NCBI GenBank assembly: GCA_038380435.1
Contig: JAWZYU010000005.1
Coordinates: forward strand, 32,882,001 to 32,946,000
Reading direction: 5' to 3'
Source of the DNA: Ryuthela nishihirai
Lineage: Eukaryota > Arthropoda > Arachnida > Araneae > Heptathelidae
Length of the DNA: 64,000 bases
Part shown: one piece after another, positions 32,746-43,065 of the stretch
Numbering within the stretch: the stretch's first letter is position 1
Layout: every line of letters begins with the position of its first letter
Notes under the pieces: generated by a model
What the model was told of the DNA's origin: nothing
Databases searched by the model: none
The model's input: the letters and a program-made list of their open reading frames with translations, nothing else
Made by a program: the position numbers and the translations under genes

Positions 32746-33409
32746 ACAGGATTCTTGTTGCCCTTTTCCACCGCCATAATTCTCACGAGAACTCAAAAAT
32801 CGCGTCTCCTCTATTCAAGCATCTTGTTCGAAGAAGTCAATACTTAGGTGGTCCTCAATAAATGTTTTTTTACCCCCAGATCTGCTTCAACATAAAAACA
32901 GTCTTTGCATGCATGCGCTTTCGTTCCCATGGAGTACTTTTTTTTTTCATTACCTTTTTTAGACCACACATTTCTTCTGCACACAAAATTAACATTTGCT
33001 CGTTTCAGGGAGCCACCCACTGGAGCGCGTCCCTTCTTTAGTACTCCGCGAGGAGTGTGGGCATTCGTCGCAGTTATTACACATCGTAGTCTTCCGAAGC
33101 CCTTCTAACGAAATAAAAAGGTAATGAAACATCCATAATTGTTTTTTATTTCAATTATTTGCTTCAGTGTGAGCCCAGAAGAGGTACCGGAGGTTTATAA
33201 AATCATTATTGCCTATTCCATGGTGGTCGGGTGTAGCCTAATTGCCAACAAAATGAGATGGTAGGAACAGCAATGAGTCACGATTTCGCGAAATATACAT
33301 ATTTGGGCCTTGGGGTGTCATAAATTTGGCGGCAAGGCGTGCTCTTCTCAGGGTCCATGTGTAAGTACCCGTTTCGTCCCTTCTGCTCACAGTCTGTCGT
33401 AAATACAGA
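32746..33409. other. spacer at the end of duplication unit 1
   Basis: No gene recognised. The frame at 32905-33108 has no known similarity. Confidence 0.4.
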
Positions 33410-34668
33410 GAACTAACAATGGCAAAAAAGATGTTCAGAATTTCTTCCTACTTCAGATTTTCCGTTTATGGGAAGCTATCTCAAACAACAAAATATAAAA
33501 AAATATAAAAATTTAGCTCAACTCCAAAATTCTATCCGGGGATTTTAACAGCTGAAGAAGTTCCAATGCCCAAAAAATTCTAAAAGATAAGTGCATGATT
33601 TTTTCTTGTGGTAGGCCTGAGTTGATCTGTTCCTTTGGCACAAACGTATGATTCATACCAGAAAAAGAGGGAACGGCAATTTACAAAACTATAGATGATG
33701 TGTTAGTTGCGGTGGAGCATCATAGTGAACTAAAACATGAAGTATGTTCGATTTCAGTTAACGGTGCATCGCTTACGACGCTATTTTTATTTCTTACATC
33801 TTTGATATTGTATCTGATAGGAATGATTTAGTCAAATATAATGAAACAATTTCTTCCACTGATAAACAAAATCAGATGTAAGATTGATAATAAGAGATAG
33901 ATTTCAGATAAATATGTATAAATGAAACTTTTAATATACGTTTTTATTCATAAAGTTTTTTTCGGAACCAATCTCCAATTTTTCTATAAGTTTTTGATTT
34001 CTATTTGTACGGTTTCGATTTACATGACGATACAGTGTAAAGAACCTATCTGCCAAGGGATAGGTGCAATCTTATTTAATTAAATTGTTTTCTTATCCAA
34101 AAGGAAAAGAATAGATTTTTTTCCGGCCAAAAGACGTAGTCAAGTTGCGAAATCCATTTGTTTTCGCCAATGGACGTCTTAATTCGAAAAGGAACACTAC
34201 GTCCCGTATATCGTCACCCCGTATATCACCACCCGTATATCGTCACCCCCCCCCCCCCTCCAGAAAATGTCTTTAGGTCCACCCTGATAAGACAGTCTGT
34301 TTGAAGCTTAAAGTGCGTTTAAACTTTTAGCAAACCTCGTGTTCTTTGAATCTGAAGCATGTTTATTTTGCAAAATACTGAAACAAAGATCGTTTCGTAG
34401 GAACTGGTTCTTTGACCGGCCTTATGAGAGTTATATGTGGAAGGTACTGTCACTATTCTCGTCAGGATGACACTGGCTAGGCGGCCGATAAACAATAACA
34501 GACTAAGACGTACTATTTGCAAATGTACAATTTATATTTCTGTATACAGCAATGGATACAGTGCACAGTTAAAAATGCAGCAAAAGCAGTGACTGCTATT
34601 CTTGGCAGTCTCTCAATGCGATTAACAATCAGGTTGTACTAAGCTTCAGTAGTCCCACCGATACGTGA

Positions 34669-35058
34669 GGGGCGGGGGTGGCTCAGTCGGTAGCGCGCCA
34701 GGCTCGTAATCTGTAGTTCCCAGTTTCGCGTCCCAGCTGGGTCAGCGTTGAGATTTATCTCCGCAAAATTTCCCCGCCCTGCCCACGGTCAGTAGGGGAC
34801 ACCGATGGGCTTGGAAAGGCCGCCGTCCGTCGGATGGGACGTTAAGCCGTGGCCCCGTGTTGGGGAGAGCCATACCCTGTGCACGTTAAAGAACACGCTG
34901 GATGGCCTTGACGGGAGGCTACCATCTGTCTCCCAACAGCTGTTCCAGTGGGTCCCCTCCCCCAACCTTCTCTGAGCCTTCGGGGTCCTTGTGACCTGGC
35001 CATTTAGCCCATGGTGTGCAAAAACGTGTCGCTCAGAGGTAAAACAACCCACAACCCA
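34669..35058 (+). mobile_element. SINE-A copy (duplication unit 2)
   Basis: Counterpart of 30382-30771. Arose by the duplication and not by a separate insertion; it carries the same TSD. Confidence 0.94.
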
Positions 35059-35310
35059 ACCGATACGTGATAGAAAATGACTAAAACAAGAGCCACGGTG
35101 GTGACGTGATGCTTTTCCCATATGGCTATTTTCACTCTAATGGTGCCCAGATCTGCTGTTCAAACATGCTTGTTTGGAAAATAGACGGTAACGATGTGTG
35201 CTATTTACTTCAAAGGAGTTCAACATTTATCTCAGATTCCAACTTTGATCATTTTCTCACGGTTTGTATTGTCTATTATGTGCCTTAGATTCTGTTACGT
35301 GTAGATAATG

Positions 35311-35712
35311 GGTTGGGTTGTTTTACTTCTGAGCTGCACTTTTTTTGCACACCATGAGCTAAATGGCCAAGTCACATGGACCCCGAAGGCTCAGAAAAGG
35401 TTGGGGGAGGGGACCCACTGGACAGCTGTTGGGAGGCAAATGATGGCCTCCCGTCAAGGCCACCATCCAGTGTGTTCTTTAACATGCACAGGATATAGCT
35501 CTCCCGCACACGGCGACACAGCTTAACGTCCCATCCGACGGACGGCGGCCTTTCCAAACCCATCGGTGTCCCCTTACCGACCGTGGGCAGGGCGGGGAGT
35601 TTTGCGGAGATAAATCTCAACGCTGATGCTGATCCAGCTGGGACTCGAACCCGGGAACTGCAGATTACGAGTCTGGCGCGCTACCGTCTGAGCCACCCCC
35701 CCCCCCCTCCCC
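35311..35712 (-). mobile_element. SINE-A copy (duplication unit 2)
   Basis: Counterpart of 31024-31423, with a C run two bases longer. Confidence 0.94.
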
Positions 35713-35953
35713 TGTAGATAATGTAATTTCACCTCTTTCACAGATGGAAAGAGAAAATTTCGCATTTGTTAATAAACAGAAACCTATTTATGTAGGAAAC
35801 CGTTCGCTACAAAGATGTCGAAAAGGGGTCGAGTTTCTTTTCTTCAGATTCTAAATCTCATGGAGTGCCCTAATCTATTTATAGCTTTGAGGCAGTGGAG
35901 AAACTAAGACTATTTATGTATCCAATTCTTCAACTTCCCATATGGCTTTGCAG

Positions 35954-36125
35954 AGCCGAGCAGATGGCCAGAGACATCGCCAAGGAACGTCTTCTGTTAA
36001 AAGAGTGCATCCTAGATATGAACGCCACCACTGGTATTAGAGGAATACTTCAGGGAAGTGATGCTTTATCTAACGCTTCAATCGTAATAAATTGCCCAGA
36101 TAGAAAACCAAATAATTTATTCTAA
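35954..36125 (+). CDS. candidate exon, unknown protein (duplication unit 2)
   Basis: Identical counterpart of 31665-31836, including the acceptor-like site. The same doubts apply. Confidence 0.25.
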
Positions 36126-36228
36126 AATTTACTCCGGAATTGAATTTATTTAATTTATTTCATTATTAGTTTCAGTTAACTTTAAAAATTATTACCATCA
36201 CGTTAAAAACGTGTTATTTTGTTTGGAT

Positions 36229-37034
36229 TACGCAGCACTGGTCTATGGGACTTAGGTTCGAGCACCAACTTCGTTCGATTTGAGAATTTTCTCTGCCTCG
36301 CTGAGAAAGTGGGCACCGATGAGCTTGAAAAGGCCGCCGTCCTTCGGATGGGAGATTAAGCGGTGGACTCCTGGGCAGGGTTGGGTTGTTGGTTGTTTTA
36401 CCTCTGAGCGGCACTTTTTTGCACACCATGGGCTAAATGGCCAGGTCACATGGACCCCGAAGGCTCAGAGAAGGTTGGGGGAGGGGACCCACTGGAACAG
36501 CTGTTGGGAGACAGATGGTAGCCTCCCGTCAAGGCCATCCAGCGTGTTCTTTAACGTGCACAGGGTATGGCTCTCCCACACACGGGGCCACTGCTTAACG
36601 TCCCATCCAACGGACGGGGGCCTATTCCAAGCCCATCGGTGTCCCCTACTGACCGCGGGCAGGGCGGGGAATTTTGCGGAGATAAATCTCAACGTTGACC
36701 CAGCTGGGACTCGAACCTGGGAACTACAGATTACGAGCCTGGCGCGCTACCGACTGAGCCGCCCCTCCTGAGCAGGAGAACCGTACCCTGTGTACGTTAA
36801 AAACAACCCTGGATGGCCTTGACTGGATTCCATCTGATGACAACACCGTAGATAGTTACAGAATTCAGGGAGATGTAGGGAAATTCATAATAATCAATTT
36901 TGCAATTTTGCAATTCAAGGGCACGCTGTTCCTCTTTCTCAACCTTCTCTGAGCCCTCGGGATCCATGACCTGTACATTAAGTCCATCATGTGCAAAAAA
37001 AGTGCCGCTTACAAATAAAAGAAGCCAATTATGA
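36229..37034 (+). mobile_element. old interrupted SINE-A relative (duplication unit 2)
   Basis: Counterpart of 31940-32745. Confidence 0.8.
36379..36764 (-). mobile_element. nested SINE-A copy (duplication unit 2)
   Basis: Counterpart of 32090-32475, with the same TSD pair. Confidence 0.93.
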
Positions 37035-37907
37035 ACAGGATTCTTGTTGCCCTTTTCCACCGCCATAATTCTCACGAGAACTCAAAAATCGCGTCTCCTC
37101 TATTCAAGCATCTTGTTCGAAGAAGTCAATACTTAGGTGGTCCTCAATAAATGTTTTTTTACCCCCAGATCTGCTTCAACATAAAAACAGTCTTTGCATG
37201 CATGCGCTTTCGTTCCCATGGAGTACTTTTTTTTTTCATTACCTTTTTTAGACCACACATTTCTTCTGCACACAAAATTAACATTTGCTCGTTTCAGGGA
37301 GCCACCCACTGGAGCGCGTCCCTTCTTTAGTACTCCGCGAGGAGTGTGGGCATTCGTCGCAGTTATTACACATCGTAGTCTTCCGAAGCCCTTCTAACGA
37401 AATAAAAAGGTAATGAAACATCCATAATTGTTTTTTATTTCAATTATTTGCTTCAGTGTGAGCCCAGAAGAGGTACCGGAGGTTTATAAAATCATTATTG
37501 CCTATTCCATGGTGGTCGGGTGTAGCCTAATTGCCAACAAAATGAGATGGTAGGAACAGCAATGAGTCACGATTTCGCGAAATATACATATTTGGGCCTT
37601 GGGGTGTCATAAATTTGGCGGCAAGGCGTGCTCTTCTCAGGGTCCATGTGTAAGTACCCGTTTCGTCCCTTCTGCTCACAGTCTGTCGTAAATACAGAGA
37701 ACAGTTTCTCTCAGGCTTACGATGTTTTCGACCTGGGCTACTTGGCTTTTGAGTAAAACTTCTTTTAGGTTGCCTACAAGCCAACTATTTAAAGGAACAC
37801 CTCAGTTTCTCTTCTTTGTTGGTAATAGGCGTGTAAAATATTAAGCAGAAGTGTTTTTTTAGAAGATTTCCTAAAAAAATAATAAAAAACTAAATGACCA
37901 ATTTTTA

Positions 37908-38150
37908 AGGGTTGAGTTGGGTTCTAAGTGACACTATTTCTTGCACACAGTGGGCTGAATAGCCAAGTTACAAAGACCCCAAGGGCTCATAGAAGATTGG
38001 GGAAGTATTGGACAGCTGTTAGGAGACAGAAGTATCTCAAGACCATCCAGTGTGTTCTTTAACGTGCACGGTGTATGACTCTCCTATGTGTCTTTGGACA
38101 CAGCCAAGTCCAAAATCCCAAGTCCAATTTTCAAGCCCAATGGAGCTTTT
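37908..38150 (-). mobile_element. old SINE-A fragment
   Basis: GAGTTGGGTTCTAAGTGACA, CACAGTGGGCTGAATAGCCA, CATCCAGTGTGTTCTTTAAC. Strongly diverged, head missing. Confidence 0.75.
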
Positions 38151-38244
38151 AAAGAGTTATTGAAATATGGAAAATATCCTCAACATTAATTCTGCAGAAT
38201 ATAATTATTTTATAGTTACTATTCAACCATATAGACGTTTAATG

Positions 38245-38636
38245 TTTGTTTGTTTTACCTCTGAGAGGCACTTTTTTGCACACCATGGGCTAAATGGCCA
38301 AGTCACACGGACCCCGAAGGCTCAGAGAAGGTTGGGGGAGGGGACCCACTGGAACAGCTGTTGGGAGACAGATGGTAGCCTCCCGTCAAGGCCATTCAGC
38401 GTGTTCTTTAACGTGCACAGGGTATGGCTCTCCCGCACACGTGGCACGGCTTAACGTCCCATCCGACGGACGGCGGCCTTTCAAAGCCCATCGGTGTCCC
38501 CTACTGACCGTGGGCAGGGCGTGGAAATTTTGCGGAGATAAATCTCAACGCTGACCCAGCTGGGACTCGAACCTGGGAACTGCAGATTACGAGCCTGGCG
38601 CGCTACCGACTGAGCCACCCCCGCCCTATTAAGCCA
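38245..38636 (-). mobile_element. SINE-A copy, full length
   Basis: TTTGTTTTACCTCTGAGAGG at the left and head GAGCCACCCCCGCCC at the right. The head end AAGCCACCCCCGCCC is repeated once more at 38631-38646. I found no clear TSD. Confidence 0.9.
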
Positions 38637-39062
38637 CCCCCGCCCGATTCCAGGGGTAAATATGCATATATGCTAGCTACAGCCCGTCAAAAGAAGTTTA
38701 GCGTTAAAAGAATTTATCCTCTTCCAGGATTCTTCACCGACAACTTCTTCGTTTACAATTCATAGCTAAGTAGCGATCAACGTGCCAAAGTATTTCAAAA
38801 TCCCCACATCTCCACCGTTATCAGATCCCCGAAAGTGTATTTAACGATTTTTTTTAACGCAACACCGGGTGGCAGAGGGAAAACCCACAGAAAAAATTTG
38901 GGACTATTTAAATATGCGGAGTGACAGAGGACCGAAATCTGTTAAATCAGATCTAAAACTCTTTCAAAGGATTGAATAATAATCAAACTACTACCCAATA
39001 ATGAGTGCAAGCCCTGATGTGCTGACGTCAGCGCATGGTGAAAGAAATTGCCATCACGACTG

Positions 39063-39364
39063 CTGGGTTGTTTTACCTCTGAGCGGCACTCTTTTGCACA
39101 CAATGGGCTAAATGGCCAGGTCACATGGACCCCGAAGGCTCAGAGAAGGTTGCTCAGGATATGGCTCTCCCGCACACAGGGCCACGGCTTAACGTCCCAT
39201 CCGACGGACGGCGGCCTTTCCAAGCCCATCGGTGTCCCCTACTGATTGTGGGCAGGGCGGGGAATTTTGCAGAGATAAATCTCAACGCTGACCCAGCTGG
39301 GACTCGAACCTGGGAACTACAGATTACGAGCCTGGCGCGCTACCGACTGAGCCACCCCCGCCCA
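39063..39364 (-). mobile_element. SINE-A copy with internal deletion
   Basis: TSD ATCACGACTG at 39053-39062 and 39365-39374. About 125 bases are missing between GAGAAGGTTG and CAGGATATGG. The head is complete, so this is an internal loss and not a 5' truncation. Confidence 0.94.
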
Positions 39365-39557
39365 ATCACGACTGTGCTCACCCGTTCGTCCACGAACGCG
39401 AAATATTTATATTAGATGAAATTAAAAAAACCATGACTTGGGAAGGTTATAAAACAGAAAAGAAACTCGTTCTTTTTACTTCTCAAAAAAGTGAAGAGTG
39501 TTCAAGTCGTTCCGCCGTCTAGAGAGCTCTCCATTCTAATAAACTATTCATCTAATG

Positions 39558-39689
39558 CAGCGGTTCTCAACCTAAGACCCCAATTTGCCGCTTTCTAACT
39601 CTTCATGGAATTCAAAATATTTTTTTCCTCTATAAAACTCTTTGAAATAATAATATAAACTCAAGAAACTCCCCCGTTGGCAACCACTG
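39558..39689. mobile_element. short hAT-like MITE relic
   Basis: The termini CAGCGGTTCTCAACC and GTTGGCAACCACTG are imperfect inverted repeats of the hAT type. Flanks ATCTAATG and CTTTAATG match at 6 of 8 positions. The terminus type is the one carried by the 128-bp satellite at 43-48 kb. Confidence 0.55.
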
Positions 39690-39829
39690 CTTTAATGGAT
39701 GCTTTTAACATCGGGTATGACAAATTTCCCCCTTCAACTTTTTTCTCATCGAAAAATGGAAAAAAAACAAATTTTTTAGCAGGATCGGACTGAAACACTC
39801 CAAGCAATGCTTTGGTGGTCGCACCTGTA

Positions 39830-40796
39830 CAGTCGCACAAAAAAGTAAATGTAATCAACCGTAGTGTTCGGATACTTTTTTGAACGACTGTAGGTGGTCA
39901 TATTATTTTGATACTAGATCGTGTGGGCTCACTCACGGAAATATTGAGCGTGTGCAGTTACCGTTCACAGCAAACTGGAGCGTGTGCAGTAACTGCACAC
40001 GCTCCAGTTTGCTGTGAACGGTAACTGGAGCGTGTACAGTTGCTGTACACGCCCCAGATATTTTTCCTGAATTTTGTAATCACGTGACACGAAGGTTGCC
40101 AGATCACTAATTTCTAAAAAAAAAATCGTTGCCAGATATTTTTTCTGAATTCTGTAATCAACCGTAGTGTTCGGATACTTTTTTGAACGACTGTAGGTGG
40201 TCATATTATTTTGATACTAGATCGTGTGGGCTCACTCACGGAAATATTGAGCGTGTGCAGTTACCGTTCACAGCAAACTGGAGCGTGTGCAGTAACTGCA
40301 CACGCTCCAGTTTGCTGTGAACGGTAACTGGAGCGTGTACAGTTGCTGTACACGCCCCAGATATTTTTCCTGAATTTTGTAATCACGTGACACGAAGGTT
40401 GCCAGATCACTAATTTCTTAAAAAAAAATCGTTGCCAGATATTTTTTCTGAATTCTGTAATCAACCGTAGTGTTCGGATACTTTTTTGAACGACTGTAGG
40501 TGGTCATATTATTTTGATACTAGATCGTGTGGGCTCACTCACGGAAATATTGAGCGTGTGCAGTTACCGTTCACAGCAAACTGGAGCGTGTGCAGTAACT
40601 GCACACGCTCCAGTTTGCTGTGAACGGTAACTGGAGCGTGTACAGTTGCTGTACACGCCCCAGATATTTTTCCTGAATTTTGTAATCACGTGACACGAAG
40701 GTTGCCAGATCACTAATTTCTAAAAAAAATCGTTGCCAGATATTTTTTCTGAATTCTGTAATCAACCTTAGTGTTCGGATACTTTTTTGAGCGACT
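39830..40796. mobile_element. palindromic MITE with internal triplication
   Basis: Left end CAGTCGCACAAAAAAGTAAA after TA and right end CTTTTTTGAGCGACT, with the same termini as 229-654. The interior was expanded by three tandem units of about 303 bp. Confidence 0.85.
39861..40767. repeat. three tandem units of 303, 303 and 301 bp, each with a 69-base palindrome
   Basis: GTAGTGTTCGGATACTTTTT recurs at 39861, 40164 and 40467, and once more at the end. Each unit holds a palindrome with 34-base arms around one A (arm: GTTACCGTTCACAGC...GTGTGCAGT). A second small hairpin GCGTGTACAG-TTG-CTGTACACGC follows. Units differ mainly in A-run length, so the expansion is recent. Confidence 0.93.
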
Positions 40797-41321
40797 ACCT
40801 GTGGTTCAATGGAAGTTATAGAAAATCGTTTCGGAATTTACGGCAATCAATTGACGCATGAAATTATTTTGCACTTAATGTTGTAATTGGACTTCACATA
40901 ATTTTATTCCTGCTGATAACTTTTAGAGATAGAAGGAAGCAAAAAATCTTTCAGGCGGAAGAAAAGCCTCAGGAGGCTTCAAAACTAAGTTGGCTCGGCG
41001 AAAGAAAAATCTAAGTAACGTGAAAAGCGAAATTTGCGTCGGGAAAATAAAACATCTTCACGGGAGTTTATTTTTAGTGGCAGTTTCCCATTTAAAAGAA
41101 ATTAAATTAGTAGAATATTTATCTTCATTGTTTAATAAAACTAGAGGTTTAGAATGAATGAAACAAATTTCTCAAGATTGCGTGGTTATGTATGTTTATA
41201 TAATTATGTATTATATATATGGAAATATGTTTATATAATTTTAAAATTTTTAAAATATTTTTTATCTATCGGAAATACTTCTGGCTTCTTCTTAAAAAAG
41301 TATTTTGTGTCAGAACCCGAT
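40797..41321. other. AT-rich spacer, nothing recognised
   Basis: No supported feature. Confidence 0.5.
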
Positions 41322-41371
41322 CTAGGGGGGGGGAAGAGAACGCCAAAGGGCCATGCCAATCCCTTTTAGGA

Positions 41372-41756
41372 TTTGGGTTGTTTTACCTCTGAGTGGCACT
41401 TTTTTTGCACACCATGGGCTAAATGGCCAGGTCACATGGACCCCGAAGGCTCAGAGAAGGTTGGGGGAGGGGACCCACTGGAACAGCTGTTGGGAGACAG
41501 ATGATAGTCTCCCGTCAAGGCCATCCAGCGTGTTCTTTAATGTGCACAGGGTATGGCTCTCCCGCACACGGGGCCACGGCTTAACGTCCCATCCGACGGA
41601 CGGCGGCCTTTTCAAGCCCCTCGGTGTCCCCTACTGACCGTGGGCAGGGCGGGGAAATTTTGCGGAGATAAATCTCAACGCTGACCCAGCTGGGACTCGA
41701 ACCTGGGAACTACATATTACGAGCCTGGCGCGCTACCGACTAAGCCACCGCCGCCC
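41372..41756 (-). mobile_element. SINE-A copy flanked by an unusually long direct repeat
   Basis: Full-length copy. The flanks 41322-41371 and 41757-41814 are direct repeats of about 50 bases (CTAG, G run, AAGAGAAC, then CCAAAGGGCCATGCC, AATCCCTTTTAGGA), differing at one base and in G-run length. Confidence 0.93.
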
Positions 41757-41831
41757 CTAGCGGGGGGGGGGGGGGGAAGAGAACCCCAAAGGGCCATGCC
41801 AATCCCTTTTAGGAATACTAGTAAGTGTAAG

Positions 41832-41990
41832 CCGTCCGTGGCCGAGTGGTTAGCGCTTTTGAATACTGATCAAAGGGACCTAGTGTTGTCTTTCTGTTGA
41901 GAAATCGCCATCCTCACAGACCTTCTACTATGGCGTATATACAGTCAGACCTCTGTGGCAAGCATCTGCTTGAGGGAATATTTTATTTTC
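41832..41990 (+). mobile_element. diverged SINE-B copy
   Basis: GTCCGTGGCCGAGTGGTTAG head. The B-box region is lost (CTAGTGTTGTC). GGCAAGCATCTGCTTGAGGG and a short tail follow. Confidence 0.82.
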
Positions 41991-42225
41991 GTAACGGTAA
42001 AGCAGGCAAGAAATTATTAAACTTATATATATTTCACGCATTTCTCAAGAAAGACATCTAACACGGTTTAAGACCTTAACACTTAAAGGATCCTTCTTAA
42101 AAAATTCATAAAATTTTACCATTGAATTTTAAATACATAAAATTTTATACCTTATTTTACTGTTTTGAAAATTTATGAGTTCTAATAATAGTTGATAGTT
42201 TCAAAATTAAAATAATAATTATAAT

Positions 42226-42427
42226 AAAAAAATACCCCCTCAAGCAGCTGCTTGCCACAGAGGTCTGACAGGAATCTGTCAGTTTATATGCCAGAGTAGA
42301 AGGTCTGAGAGGATGGCAGGACCTCAGCAGAAAAACGACACATACATCCATGCCTTACCCGGAGCTCGAACCCAGGTCCCTTAGATCAGTAGCCAAGCGC
42401 GCTAACCACTCGGCCACGGGACGGCTT
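42226..42427 (-). mobile_element. SINE-B copy
   Basis: AAAATACCCCCTCAAGCAGC at the left and CCACTCGGCCACGGGACGGC head at the right. Complete. Confidence 0.9.
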
Positions 42428-42445
42428 GTATACTATTAAAAAAAT

Positions 42446-42603
42446 ATAAATAAATATCCCCTCAAGCAGCTAGTTGCCTAAGAAGTCTGACAGGAGCCTG
42501 TCAGTTTATATGCCAGAGTAGAAGGTCTGAGAGGATGGCAGGACCTCAGCAGAAAAACAACACGAACATCCATGCCATACCCGGGGCTTGAACCCAGGTC
42601 CCG
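42446..42603 (-). mobile_element. SINE-B copy, 5'-truncated
   Basis: AAATATCCCCTCAAGCAGCT to GGGGCTTGAACCCAGGTCCC, then unrelated DNA. The A-box half of the head is missing. Confidence 0.88.
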
Positions 42604-43065
42604 TTACTTTAACAAAAAGACCGGTTTTACTCTCTTATAACTACGATAACACCTGAATCGCAGATTATCTGTACAGAAAAAAGACGGTATAGAAAATATT
42701 TTTATAGTCCCTGATTTTGAATTAACTATTGTGTCAGGGCTTCATTAAGGTAAAACCAAGACACTTGTTGAAATATCCCGGTTTCCATATCTCAGATAAT
42801 GGGAATCATTACACTAGAACACCTTGGGATCAAGATTTATTGAATATTGAAAGTCTCGTGAAAATAAAGCTAATTTTTTCTGTATCAGAGGGTTTTCAAC
42901 GAGGTGTACGCGTAAAATTTTTTTTGAAATACGCCGTGAGAGCTGAAAAGTCGCTAGATCTAGTAACAAAGTCACAAGTTTGCAACACTGCTGTGCAAAA
43001 ATGTCATTTTTTTGTGTTTATCGATATATGTAATTTATGAATGCAAAATTTTATGTATATATATA
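42604..43065. other. spacer left of the satellite
   Basis: The frame at 42729-43040 has no recognised domain and no ATG start. Otherwise AT-rich. Confidence 0.4.

Larger units (their letters stand above)
29124..33409 (+). repeat. tandem segmental duplication, unit 1 (4,286 bp)
   Basis: The whole unit is repeated directly at 33410-37697. The only differences I found are lengths of two C runs (29960-29971 versus 34246-34258; 31409-31418 versus 35696-35707). GAAC is shared at the outer left edge (TCTGAACTAAC), the junction (CAGAGAACTAAC) and the outer right edge (CAGAGAACAGTTT), giving a 4-base microhomology. The unit contains SINE-A copies, a candidate exon and spacers. The frames at 30032-30235 and 32905-33108 are not recognisable. 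Confidence 0.96.
33410..37697 (+). repeat. tandem segmental duplication, unit 2
   Basis: Second copy of 29124-33409, shifted by 4,286 to 4,289 because two C runs are longer here. All SINEs, their TSDs and the candidate exon are repeated. Confidence 0.96.
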
